Notes: generated by a model not told the origin, from the letters alone. A stretch of 64,000 nucleotides of DNA from an uncultured Chloroflexota bacterium (GCA_903822495.1 CAIJPD010000050.1:62001-126000); one strand, 5' to 3'. Shown: positions 15,939 to 25,015, counted from the first letter of the stretch. Numbers and translations are program-made.

Positions 15939-16559
15939 ATGTCCGATGACACGACCGCGACCCGCATGGACACCGTCCGGGAGCAGGCCCTCGTGGCGCG
16001 CTCCCGGACGGACGCGTCCGCGTTCGGAGAGCTGTACGACTTCTACCTGCCCCGCCTGCACGGCTACCTGCTCCGCCGGGCCGGAGATCGCTCGGTGGCC
16101 GAGGACGTGACCGCCACCACGTTCCAGCGGGCGCTCGAGGTGATCAGGAGCGGCAACTTCCGCAACGAGTCGTTTGGAGGCTGGCTCTACCGGGTGGCGT
16201 CGAACGCGCTCGTGGACCACGTCCGGCGCTCCCGGCGAACCGTGCCCCTGGGCACGCGGGCCGGTGACGGCTGGGGGGACATCGACGACGCCGACCCGCG
16301 CGGGGTCGACGCCCTGGGCGACGACGCGGCCGCGGCCGCCTTCACGGCGACGCTCGACCGCGATGAGCTGGGACGGGCCATCCAGCGGTTGCCGGAGACG
16401 CATCGGCGCCTGATCGTCCTGCGCTTCTTCGACGGCCTGGAGACCGACGAGCTGTGTGGCCTCCTGGGCTGCTCTCGCGCGACCTACGCCGTTCGGCTCC
16501 ATCGCGCGCTCCGCGCGCTGCGGGCCGTCCTGGCCGAGGAGTCCATCGATGCGGCCTGA
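15939..16559 (+). CDS. ECF-subfamily RNA polymerase sigma factor
   Basis: The 206-residue protein shows region 2 (FGELYDFYLPRLHGYLLRRAGD, AEDVTATTFQRALE) and region 4 (LPETHRRLIVLRFFDGLETDELCGLLGCSRATYAVRLHRALRAL) of extracytoplasmic-function sigma factors. The stop overlaps the start of the membrane FecR-like gene by 11 bp, the usual arrangement for a sigma factor and its cognate anti-sigma. The ATG at 15939 is preferred because the upstream frame overlaps the surface-protein gene. Target promoters are not identified. Confidence 0.92.
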   Translation: MSDDTTATRMDTVREQALVARSRTDASAFGELYDFYLPRLHGYLLRRAGDRSVAEDVTATTFQRALEVIRSGNFRNESFGGWLYRVASNALVDHVRRSRRTVPLGTRAGDGWGDIDDADPRGVDALGDDAAAAAFTATLDRDELGRAIQRLPETHRRLIVLRFFDGLETDELCGLLGCSRATYAVRLHRALRALRAVLAEESIDAA

Positions 16560-18762
16560 GGAACCCGCCCGGCCCGCCGCGCCACGCCCGCAGCCAGACC
16601 GCGGCGGCGACCCGTGGTGGCGCCCGCGCGCCGGGACACCGGCCGACGAGGCCGCGCTGGGCGGCGACGCCGAGCCGCTTGACCGCGAGCTGGAGCCGCT
16701 CGTGGCCGACCTCGAGGCCGCGGGCGCCCGCGCACGCTCCCGGCTGGGTGCATCCGGATCGGCGCGACCCGATCCCGGGTTCGCCGCGGACCTGCGCACG
16801 CAGCTGCTGGCCTCCTGGCCGGCGCGCGAAGCCGATGCGGGGCGCGAAGCCGATGCGGGGCGCGAAGCCGATGCGGGGCACGAAGCCGATGCGGGGCACG
16901 CGGCTGCCGGCGCCGGCCGCACGGCTGCCGATGGCGCGTCTGCTCCCGTTTGGCCGCCGGCTTCCGACGCCGGCCCGCGACGGGCCGCGGGCGGCTCGCT
17001 GCTGCGCCGCGAGGCCAGGCTGGCCACTGATCAGCGTCCGGCCGTGGCCGGGCAGACCCCAGCCGCGCCGCCCGACCCACGGACCGGGGCCGTCGTGGAT
17101 GCCGTGCCGGGAGCCCGCGTGCGGCTGGCTCCCCGGATGGCGCTCCAGCTGTCCGGCATCCGGCCGTCACGCCGGTGGGCCGTGCTGGCGGTTGCCGCCG
17201 CCCTGATCATCTCCGTGGTTGGGCTGGACTCGAGCGCGGTGTTCCCCGGACGGCCGCCGGCCCGCACCGCCGACGCCGTGGGCGCCACCCTGGTGCGGGA
17301 CGGGGCGGAGACCGCCCTGCGAGCCGGGAACGAACTGCTGGCGGGAGACGTGGTCCGCGTCGCGGCGGATGGGCACGCGCTCCTGGACCTGGCCGCCGGA
17401 CAGGCGCGGCTGGCGGGCGGCGCCGTCCTCCGCGTGGTGGCGGTCGCGTCCGACCGGATCGAGCTGGAGCAGCTGGCGGGGCGGGCATATCACCGGGTGG
17501 GCATGGCCCAGGGCGGCACGTATGTCGTCCGCACGGGTGCCGTGACGTGGACGGCGCGGGGCACGGCGTTCGACCTTGACCGGACACCGGTTGACCGGAC
17601 ACCGGTTGTCGCGACGCCCGCGACGGAGGCCAGCGCGACGGGGGTCAGTGCGACGCGCGCGCCGGATGCGGCCGGTGCCGGCATCGAGATCGTCCGCGAG
17701 GTCAGCATCCAGCACGACGTCCGCGTGGATGGGGCGGGGCTGTCGGCGACCGTCGCCGAGGGTCGCGTCGCCGAGATCCGCCTCGGCGGGGAGACGGCAG
17801 ACCTGTCGCTCCGGACCGTCGGCGCCATCGACCTCGCGGATCCCTGGCTCCTCGCCAACGCCCGCCGCGACCTGGAGGCCGGCCTGCCGCTCGGTGTCAT
17901 GGCGGGCCTCGCGCTGCTCAACGGCTCACCCACGCCAAGCGCCGCCCGGCCAGCCACCGCCGCCCCCGCCCTCCCGACCGGATCTGTGGCCCCGTCCGCG
18001 GCGGCGGTGCCCACACCCCCGCCCGCGGACCCGACCCTGGCCCCCGATCCCACCCCGACACCCAGCCCCAAGCCCCGTCCGACCCCCACGCCGGTGCCCA
18101 CGCCCACTCCAGTGCCGACACCCACGCCCGTGCCGACGCTCGGCAGCCTGTCGCTGTCGCTCACCTCGTGCGAGGGCCGGTTCGTGGTCGCGACCTGGTC
18201 GCAGTGGACGGGTGCCACGTTCGCCCACTACGCGGGGCTTCGCGCGGCGTCATCGACCATCCCGCTGGCCTACCCCGCGACCGGTGCGGTGACCGCCCCG
18301 TCGGGGCTCGTCTCCAACGTGGCGACCACCAACACCGGCGTGGATCCGAACCTGACCGCCGGGAACACCTACTGGTACCGGACCGCCGCCTACGACGCGT
18401 CCGAATCACCGCTCGCGGCGAGCCCGGCCGCGTCCGTCGTGGCCAAGGCCCAGGTTGCGCTCGGAACGCTGGGCATCGCGACGAGCGCCCCAGGCTCCAC
18501 CGCGTTCACCTGGACGCCCTACACGGGCGCGGGCGCGTGCTTCACGTATTACAAGCTGGTCTACTCGGCGACCGACCCGGCCCCCAGCTACCTGAAGGGC
18601 ACGCCCTACCTGTGGGTGGGCAGCACCATGACGGACGCGACGGTCACGATCGGCGCCATCCCGGCCGGCACGTACTACTTCAAGCTGGAGGCGGTCCGCA
18701 GCACACCGGCCGGCAACATCGTGGCCGCCGCCACGAACGTGGTGAGCTTCAGCGTCCCCTGA
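16549..18762 (+). CDS. FecR-domain membrane protein (probable anti-sigma) with extracellular FN3-like domains
   Basis: The protein has 737 residues. The N-terminal cytoplasmic part (1-205) is low complexity and contains four tandem EADAGR/H hexads (about 93-116). A membrane segment lies at about 208-225, and a FecR-type domain at about 240-450 (LLAGDVVRVAADGHALLDLA, AVTWTARGTAFDLD). A Pro-Thr linker (about 485-530) leads to two FN3-like beta domains (about 532-635 and 637-737) similar to those of the product at 14654. Fusion of FecR to such a long exposed arm is unusual: it could let an extracellular contact control the sigma factor encoded by the overlapping upstream gene. Confidence 0.83.
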   Translation: MRPEEPARPAAPRPQPDRGGDPWWRPRAGTPADEAALGGDAEPLDRELEPLVADLEAAGARARSRLGASGSARPDPGFAADLRTQLLASWPAREADAGREADAGREADAGHEADAGHAAAGAGRTAADGASAPVWPPASDAGPRRAAGGSLLRREARLATDQRPAVAGQTPAAPPDPRTGAVVDAVPGARVRLAPRMALQLSGIRPSRRWAVLAVAAALIISVVGLDSSAVFPGRPPARTADAVGATLVRDGAETALRAGNELLAGDVVRVAADGHALLDLAAGQARLAGGAVLRVVAVASDRIELEQLAGRAYHRVGMAQGGTYVVRTGAVTWTARGTAFDLDRTPVDRTPVVATPATEASATGVSATRAPDAAGAGIEIVREVSIQHDVRVDGAGLSATVAEGRVAEIRLGGETADLSLRTVGAIDLADPWLLANARRDLEAGLPLGVMAGLALLNGSPTPSAARPATAAPALPTGSVAPSAAAVPTPPPADPTLAPDPTPTPSPKPRPTPTPVPTPTPVPTPTPVPTLGSLSLSLTSCEGRFVVATWSQWTGATFAHYAGLRAASSTIPLAYPATGAVTAPSGLVSNVATTNTGVDPNLTAGNTYWYRTAAYDASESPLAASPAASVVAKAQVALGTLGIATSAPGSTAFTWTPYTGAGACFTYYKLVYSATDPAPSYLKGTPYLWVGSTMTDATVTIGAIPAGTYYFKLEAVRSTPAGNIVAAATNVVSFSVP
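16825..16896 (+). repeat. Four tandem 18-bp repeats inside the FecR-like gene
   Basis: Units of cgcgaagccgatgcgggg: three identical and a fourth with one change. Each unit encodes EADAG plus R or H. The unit length keeps the frame, so copy number could vary without breaking the protein. Confidence 0.9.
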
Positions 18763-18805
18763 GGCCGGCGCGATTCATGGCGATCGGGATCGCGGTGCGG
18801 CCCTG

Positions 18806-19693
18806 TCAGCGACCGCGCCAGGCCGGGGGCCGCTTCTCGAGGAAGGCGCTCATCCCCTCGCGCTGATCCGCCGTCCCGAAGAGGCCGAAGAACAGGCGTC
18901 GCTCGCGGGCCAGGCCCTCGCTCAGCGGCAGCTCCTCAGCCGCACGGACGGCCTGCTTCGCCGCCGCGATCGCGACCGACGAGAGCGCGGCGACCTGGGC
19001 CGCGAGCGCGAGCGCGGCCGGGACCACCTCGTCGTCGGGCACGACGCGACTCACCAGGCCCGCCGCCTCTGCCTCGCGGGCCGGCATCGGTCGCCCGGTC
19101 AGGATCATGTCCATCGCCCTGGCCTGGCCGACGGCACGCGTCAGCCGTTGCGTCCCGCCCACCCCCGGGATGATGCCGAGGCGAATCTCCGGCTGGCCCA
19201 GCTGGGCACCCTCGCCGGCGATCACCAGGTCGCACATCATCGCCAGCTCGCAGCCGCCGCCGAGGGCCAGTCCGCGGATGGCGGCGATCAATGGCACAGC
19301 GACGCCGCCAAGCCGGTCCCACTGGTGGAAGCCGCGCCCGGCCGCGACGTCCGCCGCCAGGCCGGCCGGGGTCTGCTCCGACAGCTCGCGCACGTCCGCG
19401 CCGGCCGCGAAGGCACGCGCGCCCTCGCCCGTGATCACGATCGCCCGGCACGCTGGATCCGCGTCCAGCGCCTCCACGGCGTCGGCCAGCGCCTCGACCA
19501 TCGCGAAGCTGAGCGCGTTGAGGACACGGGGCCGGTTGAGCACCACCAGTGCGACGCCGGGCAGCGGCCCGTCGGGACCGTGGGCCGGGAGCTCGACGCG
19601 CACGAGCGCCTCGGGCGCCTCGGGCGCCTCGGGCGCCGGGGCCTGGCCCGCCTCGGGCGCCGGGGCTCGACCCGTCTCGCCGGCGTCCGTCAT
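18806..19693 (-). CDS. Enoyl-CoA hydratase/isomerase family protein
   Basis: The 295-residue crotonase-fold protein has the oxyanion-hole motifs AFAAGADVREL and IRGLALGGGCELAMMCDLVIA, and the catalytic-region glutamates in GQPEIRLGIIPGVGGTQRL. The start at 19693 follows a perfect Shine-Dalgarno (GAAGGAGG, 7-nt spacing) and overlaps the hydrolase stop (ATGA). The first 45 residues are an Ala/Pro/Glu-rich extension (repeated APEA) not seen in typical family members. It probably hydrates an enoyl-CoA in fatty-acid or branched-chain breakdown; substrate unknown. Two-gene operon with the alpha/beta hydrolase. Confidence 0.92.
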   Translation of the reverse strand: MTDAGETGRAPAPEAGQAPAPEAPEAPEALVRVELPAHGPDGPLPGVALVVLNRPRVLNALSFAMVEALADAVEALDADPACRAIVITGEGARAFAAGADVRELSEQTPAGLAADVAAGRGFHQWDRLGGVAVPLIAAIRGLALGGGCELAMMCDLVIAGEGAQLGQPEIRLGIIPGVGGTQRLTRAVGQARAMDMILTGRPMPAREAEAAGLVSRVVPDDEVVPAALALAAQVAALSSVAIAAAKQAVRAAEELPLSEGLARERRLFFGLFGTADQREGMSAFLEKRPPAWRGR

Positions 19694-20613
19694 GCCTCGG
19701 CCTCCTTCGTGGGGTGCGCCTTGGGCCCGGCGTTGTGGGCGTGAGCCGGCCCGTGGTCGGCCGCATGGGCGAGCCACTCGCCGTCGGTCCCGCGCCGCGC
19801 CGCGGACGGGTGCGCCAGGGAGCCCGCTGCGATCGCCCGCTCCGTGGCCTTCGCCTCCGTCGATCGATAGAACGCGCCCATCGCCTCGTTGAACAGCGCC
19901 GGCCGCCGGACCATCACGTCGTGGCCGCAGCCGGGCGCGACGAAGAGGCGTGCGTCCGGCAATTGCCGCGCCAGCTCCCAGGCCTGCCCGACGGGCGTGA
20001 ACGGGTCACGGTCGCCCACGACGACCATCGCGGGCAGCTCGATCCGGCGGAGGTCGCCGGGCGTCAGCAGCGGCGCGGTCGCGACGTCGTCGATGATGGC
20101 GGCCAGGAGGCGCTGCCAGGCCCCGGGCCCCTGGGTTGCGTCGTGTCGGCGATGAAGCTCGGCGGCCCAGCGGGTGTCCTCCCGCTCGATGCGCTCCGGG
20201 TCGAGGAGCCGCCGCGCCACGCTCCGGCGCGGCTCCGCGTCCGGCGCGATCCCGATGCTGACCAGCGTCCGGAGCCGCTCCGGGTAGCGGACGGCGAAGC
20301 GGAGAGCGGTGGTGGCGCCCAGGGAGAAGCCGACCAGGTGGAAGCTGCGCAGGTGGAGGGCGTCCACGAATCCCAGGAGGTCGGCGACGAGGTCGTCGGC
20401 TGTCACGCCGTCTGCCGGGTCCCAGCGACTGGTGGCGTGCCCGCGCGCGTCGGGCAGGTGGACCCGGAACGCCTTCGCGAAGAGCGGCACCTGGGCTGCG
20501 TAGTCCTCGCGCCCCGCCGAGCCTGCGCCGTGCAGGAGCACCATGGGCGGCCCGGCGCCGTGCACGTCGTAGCCGATCTGGAGGCCGTTCGCGCTGACGA
20601 AGGCGGTGAGCAT
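19690..20613 (-). CDS. Alpha/beta-fold hydrolase
   Basis: The protein has 307 residues. The nucleophile elbow is GFSLGAT, the acid is in GDRDPF and the catalytic His is in GCGHDVM; an HGAG oxyanion motif occurs near residue 28. It resembles 3-oxoadipate enol-lactonase and related esterases. A His/Ala-rich tail of about 40 residues follows the fold (HAADHGPAHAHNAG). The stop overlaps the enoyl-CoA hydratase start. A TAGACT box lies 6 nt before the ATG, indicating a leaderless message. The substrate cannot be told from sequence. Confidence 0.88.
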   Translation of the reverse strand: MLTAFVSANGLQIGYDVHGAGPPMVLLHGAGSAGREDYAAQVPLFAKAFRVHLPDARGHATSRWDPADGVTADDLVADLLGFVDALHLRSFHLVGFSLGATTALRFAVRYPERLRTLVSIGIAPDAEPRRSVARRLLDPERIEREDTRWAAELHRRHDATQGPGAWQRLLAAIIDDVATAPLLTPGDLRRIELPAMVVVGDRDPFTPVGQAWELARQLPDARLFVAPGCGHDVMVRRPALFNEAMGAFYRSTEAKATERAIAAGSLAHPSAARRGTDGEWLAHAADHGPAHAHNAGPKAHPTKEAEA

Positions 20614-20619
20614 GCCAGC

Positions 20620-20625
20620 AGTCTA
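20620..20625 (-). promoter_or_regulatory. -10-like TAGACT, 6 nt before the hydrolase ATG
   Basis: TAGACT-N6-ATG (20613) on the minus strand; part of the leaderless-start pattern. Confidence 0.55.
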
Positions 20626-20746
20626 CGAGCCGAACCCCGCTGGGTGCGACCGACGATGCGGACCCGGCACGGCCGAAGCGCAAGCCCGGCGCGGGCGTCG
20701 GACGGCCGAAGCGCGGCTGGGTCGCCGCCGGGCAGGCCGCCTCCGC

Positions 20747-20752
20747 TACAAT
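20747..20752 (+). promoter_or_regulatory. -10-like TACAAT, 9 nt before the start at 20762
   Basis: TACAAT-N9-ATG, one base from the TATAAT consensus, in otherwise GC-rich DNA. Transcription would start at or next to the ATG. Confidence 0.6.
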
Positions 20753-20761
20753 TCGCCCGCT

Positions 20762-21559
20762 ATGAGCCTTCCCCGCATCTGGTCGAGCGCCGCCAATCCG
20801 TCCCCAGCCGCCGTGCCCGGCCCGGCCGGGTCACGTCCGCGCCCGCAGCTGGTCTCGCTGCCGGCCGGCCTGCCCTCGCTGGCGGACCTGTTCACCTTCG
20901 CCCGCGACGCGGAGCTCCGCTTCGACACGCTTCGTGCGCGGATCGAGGAGCGCAGCGCCGGCGCCCTGGGCGAACGCGTCGTGCTGACGGAGCTGGCCAT
21001 CCGCCACCCCGGCCACGCCCGCACCCTGACCAGCGAGCCGGCCCTGGGAACCGCCGCCAACTACGAGATCTGGGTGTCGGACGGCGAGATGATCCGCACC
21101 TACTCGGCTACCCACCGCAAGGCAACGGAGCGCCCGGTGCGCAACCGCGTCCGCGGGCTGAACGAGTCGGGGATCCCCGCGACATCGCGTGTCTACGAGC
21201 CGTTCACCGTGCTGGCGGAGCCCAGCGTCGCCAACACGTTCATGCACCCGGCCGGGTACTGCCAGAACGTGCTGGCCACGGGCAGCTGCCGCGTCGTGGG
21301 CACGGACGTGGTCGCCGACCGCGAGGCCATCGTCGTGGAGTGCGATCACCCGCGGACCACGCAGCTCGCCGGAGACCGGCCGGACTACAGCATCTCGGTC
21401 GCGTTCGACCGGGCCGACGGCGTGATCACGCGGCTGGTGGAGCGGCTGGACGGGGCGGTCACGCGGGAGATCGCGGTGGTCGCGTACGAGACCAACGTCG
21501 TGCTGCCGGACAGCACGTTCGAGATCGCGGTCCCCGAGGGCACCCACCTCCTCTACTGA
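20762..21559 (+). CDS. Putative LolA/RseB-like protein, function unknown
   Basis: The protein has 265 residues. From about residue 50 it shows an alternating beta pattern typical of the LolA/RseB lipoprotein-carrier fold (LADLFTFARDAELRFDTLRARIEER, EIWVSDGEMIRTYSA, FDRADGVITRLVERLDG, STFEIAVPEGTHLLY). No signal peptide or lipobox is visible in this reading, which is odd for that fold; residues 1-40 are Ser/Pro-rich. An upstream reading would add over 50 Arg-rich residues and is rejected because of the TACAAT box just before this ATG. It is a single gene, convergent with the SRPBCC-SDR gene. The family assignment is tentative. Confidence 0.72.
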   Translation: MSLPRIWSSAANPSPAAVPGPAGSRPRPQLVSLPAGLPSLADLFTFARDAELRFDTLRARIEERSAGALGERVVLTELAIRHPGHARTLTSEPALGTAANYEIWVSDGEMIRTYSATHRKATERPVRNRVRGLNESGIPATSRVYEPFTVLAEPSVANTFMHPAGYCQNVLATGSCRVVGTDVVADREAIVVECDHPRTTQLAGDRPDYSISVAFDRADGVITRLVERLDGAVTREIAVVAYETNVVLPDSTFEIAVPEGTHLLY

Positions 21560-21592
21560 TCGAGGCGGGCTCGACGGCCCTCCGGCGTGCCG

Positions 21593-22993
21593 CTACCGCC
21601 CTGCGGTCGGGCCCAGGTAGGTCGCCAGCCCCTCTTCCAGCGGCGTCAGCCGACGAGGCATGCGTGCCTGGAGCGGCGCCAGGTCCACCGTGGCGGGCAT
21701 GTTGATGAACACCACCGCATCCGGCGTGATGGGCGGGTTGGGCAGCAGCGCGATCACATGCGCCATCATCCAGATCAGCGGCGCCGGCGCCGGCATGACC
21801 GGGCGACGCATCCCCGCCACGCGCAGCGTCCGCCGGATGATCTCCGTCATGGTCATGGTCTCGGGGCCGCCAAGCTCGAAGACCTGGTCGGCAGCCGCCT
21901 CCTGCTCCAGCGAATCGGCGGCGAGGCGGGCCGTGTCGTCAACGAAGACCGGGGCCAGCGCCTGTCGACCCATGCTGGTCATGGGCACGAACGGGAGCAG
22001 GCGCCCGAAGCCCAGGAACCGGTTGAGCGCGACGTCGGCGGCGCCGTAGATCCAGGTGGGCCGGATCACTGTCCAGGTGCAGCCGCTGGCGCGAACCGCC
22101 TCCTCCGCACGCCACTTGGCGCGGAACCAGTGGCGCTTGGCGTCCTTGGCCGCCCCGGCGCCGGACAGGTACACGAGGCGCTTGACCCCGGCCTTCGTGG
22201 CGACGGCGGCCAGGCGCTCGGTGCCGGCGGCGTCCACCTCCATGAAGGTGTTGCCCCTCTTCGGCTGCTCGATGGGCGAGCCGGGGAAGGCCAGCGAGAT
22301 GACCAGGTCCTCCACGCCGGCCAGGGCGACATCGATGCCCTCGCCGGTTCGGACGTTCACCCGGCGGATCTCGATGTCGTCGGGGAGCTCGCCGCGGGCG
22401 TCCTCGCCGCGTGACGAGAGGACCACCACGCTCCGCCCTCGCCGGCGGAGCTCCCGCGCGATGGCCCCGCCCACGAAGCCCGTGCCGCCGGCGACGGCGA
22501 CCACGCCCGGCTTCGCCGCGGCCTTCGCCGCGTCCGTGACCGGCTCGAAGACCGCGTCCACCGCGTAGCGCCGGTAGGCGAAGATCCGCTCCAGCTCGGG
22601 GCGGACCAGCCAGCCGTGGGCGAGGCGGCCCAGCGGCCCCAGCGGCAGCTGGTACTCCACCACGTCGTCGACGCGCGTGCCGCCGTCCACAGCGGTCAGC
22701 GTGTGGGTGTGGACCCAGCGCTTGTACGGACCCTTGAGCTGGACGTCCCGGAAGCCGAAGGGCGGGTTCCACCCCTCGATCCGGCTCCGCCAGCCGGCCG
22801 GGATCCCCAGCAGCGGGCGGATGGTGTAGTCGATGAGCGAGCCGTCGCCCAGGTCGGTGACGGGGGCCTTCATCACGAAGCCCATGGACGACGGGGTGAT
22901 CCGGCCCAGGTTCTCGGGGCGGGAGAAGAACGCCCAGACCTGCTCGATGGGCGCGGGCACCAGCTGGCTGGTGCGGATGGTGTAGGTGGTCAC
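21593..22993 (-). CDS. SRPBCC-domain / NAD(P)-dependent epimerase fusion protein
   Basis: The protein has 466 residues from a GTG at 22993. Residues about 1-150 form an SRPBCC (START-like) domain (TSQLVPAPIEQVWAFFSRPE, IDYTIRPLLGIP, YKRWVHTHTLT). Residues about 165-400 are an atypical short-chain dehydrogenase with the GGTGFVGGAIAREL nucleotide motif and an AVATKAGVKRLVYLSG strand; the C-terminal 60 residues include a hydrophobic helix. Such fusions are thought to act on hydrophobic ligands. In several bacteria similar genes sit in light-regulated LitR/CarH neighbourhoods. The promoter here (23049-23095) shows a CarH-like direct repeat, which fits that idea. Confidence 0.87.
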   Translation of the reverse strand: MTTYTIRTSQLVPAPIEQVWAFFSRPENLGRITPSSMGFVMKAPVTDLGDGSLIDYTIRPLLGIPAGWRSRIEGWNPPFGFRDVQLKGPYKRWVHTHTLTAVDGGTRVDDVVEYQLPLGPLGRLAHGWLVRPELERIFAYRRYAVDAVFEPVTDAAKAAAKPGVVAVAGGTGFVGGAIARELRRRGRSVVVLSSRGEDARGELPDDIEIRRVNVRTGEGIDVALAGVEDLVISLAFPGSPIEQPKRGNTFMEVDAAGTERLAAVATKAGVKRLVYLSGAGAAKDAKRHWFRAKWRAEEAVRASGCTWTVIRPTWIYGAADVALNRFLGFGRLLPFVPMTSMGRQALAPVFVDDTARLAADSLEQEAAADQVFELGGPETMTMTEIIRRTLRVAGMRRPVMPAPAPLIWMMAHVIALLPNPPITPDAVVFINMPATVDLAPLQARMPRRLTPLEEGLATYLGPTAGR

Positions 22994-23048
22994 TGGGGGC
23001 CTCGGTGGTGGCAGTGTTCGGGGCGCCGCGCGGGACTGGTCGGGCGCT

Positions 23049-23095
23049 TGTCTAGTGTTTGTACAAAGTATGGACACCCAGGCATCGGGTGTCAA
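23049..23095 (-). promoter_or_regulatory. Promoter with CarH-like 11-bp direct repeats and an inverted repeat
   Basis: On the minus strand TTGACA (23090-23095) and CATACT (23067-23072) are 17 bp apart, a good sigma70-type promoter for the SRPBCC-SDR gene. Three hexamers of the TNNACA type follow at exactly 11-bp steps: TGTCCA (23071-23076), TGTACA (23060-23065) and TAGACA (23049-23054). CarH/LitR regulators bind 11-bp direct repeats of nTnnACAn, so this is a plausible B12/light operator. The spacer also holds a GACACCC/GGGTGTC inverted repeat (23087-23093, 23073-23079). No CarH gene is in the window. Confidence 0.5.
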
Positions 23096-23100
23096 TCGGC

Positions 23101-23140
23101 AGGCCGCCGCAGACCGCCGCAGGCCGCTGCAGGCCGCTGC
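23101..23140. repeat. Four 10-bp tandem repeats in a divergent promoter region
   Basis: Four consecutive units close to AGGCCGCCGC, in phase with the DNA helix, lie just upstream of the SRPBCC-SDR promoter and about 145 bp before the ABC exporter start. They could be a phased binding or bending site; no further evidence. Confidence 0.6.
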
Positions 23141-23284
23141 GGATCGCACACGGAATCCACACACGACCCGTCCACGATGCTCGCGACGGCGGTTCGCGGG
23201 GCCCCGTCGTATGATCGGTTCAACGTCCGGCCGGCCCGTGCCGCCACCCCGGCCAACCCTCCCCGACTGGTGGATCCCCTGCCC

Positions 23285-25015
23285 ATGATCGCCCTGCTCC
23301 GAACCTACCTCCGCCCGTACACCCGCCAGCTGGCGCTGGTCCTGGCGCTGCTGCTGCTCCAGGCCATCGGCAACCTGTACCTGCCCGAGCTGAACGCCGA
23401 CATCATCAACAACGGCGTGGTGAAAGGGAACACGGACTACATCCTGCAGACCGGCGGGTTCATGCTCCTGGTCACGCTCCTGCTGGGCGTGGCCGCGATC
23501 ATCTCCACCTACTACGGCGCGCTGACCGCGATGGCCGTGGGCCGCGACATGCGGAGCGGCGTCTTCCGCGCGGTCCAGACGTTCTCCCAGGTGGAGATCA
23601 ACAAGTTCGGGACGGCGTCGCTGATCACGCGCAACACCAACGACGTCCAGCAGGTCCAGATGGTCGTCGTCACGGCGCTGTCAATGATGGTCTCCGCGCC
23701 CATCCTCATGGTGGGCGGCGTGATCATGGCGCTCCGCCAGGACGTGCCGCTGTCCGGGCTGCTGATCGTGATCGTGCCGCTGATGATCGTGATCATCGGC
23801 CTGATCACCCGCCAGGCCATCCCGCTGTTCATGGCCATGCAGAAGAAGATCGACCGCCTGAACCTGGTGAGCCGCGAGACGCTGGCCGGCATCCGCGTGG
23901 TGCGCGCCTTCGTGCGGACCGACCACGAGGAGGCCCGCTTCGACGAGGTGAACGCCGACCTGACCGGCACCGCGTTGAAGGTCAACCGGCTGTTCGCCAT
24001 CATGATCCCGTCGCTCACGCTGATCATGAACGTGTCCACGGTGGCGGTCCTCTGGTTCGGCGGCCTGCGGGTGGACAGCGGCGCCATGCCGATCGGCAAC
24101 CTGACGGCGTTCCTGCAGTACATCATCCAGATCCTGTTCGCCCTGATGATGGCCGTGATCATGTTCGTCATGGTCCCCCGGGCCGCCGTCTCCGCCGGGC
24201 GCATCCGCGAGGTGCTGGAGACCAAGCCCTCGGTCAACGACCCGGAGCACCCGGTTCCGGCACCGGCGCGGGCCGGCACGGTGGAGTTCCGCGACGTCGA
24301 GTTCCGCTACCCGGGCGCGCAGGAGCCGGTCCTCCGGAGCATCAGCTTCTCGGCCCGGCCGGGCAAGACCACGGCGATCGTCGGCAGCACCGGCAGCGGC
24401 AAGTCCACGGTCATCAACCTGATCCCGCGCTTCTACGACGCCACGGCCGGCACCGTGCTGGTGGACGGCGTGGACGTGCGCCAGTGGGCCCGCCAGGACC
24501 TGTGGCACCGGATCGGGGTGATCCCGCAGCGGGCGTTCCTGTTCAGCGGCAGCATCGCGGACAACCTCCGCTACGGGGACGAGGCGGCCACGCCGGACGA
24601 GATCTGGAAGGCCCTCGACATCGCCCAGGGCCGGGACTTCGTGGAGGAGATGGCCGACGGGCTGCAGTCAACGATCAGCCAGGGAGGCACCAACGTCTCG
24701 GGTGGGCAGCGCCAGCGCCTGTCGATCGCCCGGGCCCTGGTGAAGCGGCCCGAGATCTACATCTTCGACGACAGCTTCTCCGCCCTCGACTTCAAGACGG
24801 ACGCCCGCCTGCGCGCCGCGCTGGAGCGGGAGCTGGGCGACGCCACCGTGATCATCGTGGCCCAGCGGGTCGGCACGATCATGCACGCCGACCAGATCGT
24901 GGTCATGGAGGACGGCACCATCGTGGGCCTGGGCACCCATCACGAGCTCATGGACTCGTGCCCCACCTACCGCGAGATCGTCTTCTCGCAGCTGGCCGCG
25001 GAGGAGGTCGCATGA
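23285..25015 (+). CDS. ABC exporter half-transporter, degenerate-site subunit
   Basis: The protein has 576 residues with six membrane segments (about 20-320) and a nucleotide-binding domain. Walker A is GSTGSGKST (about 369-377) and the signature is VSGGQRQR (about 474). Walker B reads YIFDDSFSALD, with Asp in place of the catalytic Glu. That change marks the degenerate-site subunit of heterodimeric exporters such as TM287/288 or BmrCD. The stop overlaps the partner gene start by 4 bp, ensuring equal synthesis. It probably exports lipids or amphipathic drugs; the substrate is unknown. Confidence 0.92.
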   Translation: MIALLRTYLRPYTRQLALVLALLLLQAIGNLYLPELNADIINNGVVKGNTDYILQTGGFMLLVTLLLGVAAIISTYYGALTAMAVGRDMRSGVFRAVQTFSQVEINKFGTASLITRNTNDVQQVQMVVVTALSMMVSAPILMVGGVIMALRQDVPLSGLLIVIVPLMIVIIGLITRQAIPLFMAMQKKIDRLNLVSRETLAGIRVVRAFVRTDHEEARFDEVNADLTGTALKVNRLFAIMIPSLTLIMNVSTVAVLWFGGLRVDSGAMPIGNLTAFLQYIIQILFALMMAVIMFVMVPRAAVSAGRIREVLETKPSVNDPEHPVPAPARAGTVEFRDVEFRYPGAQEPVLRSISFSARPGKTTAIVGSTGSGKSTVINLIPRFYDATAGTVLVDGVDVRQWARQDLWHRIGVIPQRAFLFSGSIADNLRYGDEAATPDEIWKALDIAQGRDFVEEMADGLQSTISQGGTNVSGGQRQRLSIARALVKRPEIYIFDDSFSALDFKTDARLRAALERELGDATVIIVAQRVGTIMHADQIVVMEDGTIVGLGTHHELMDSCPTYREIVFSQLAAEEVA

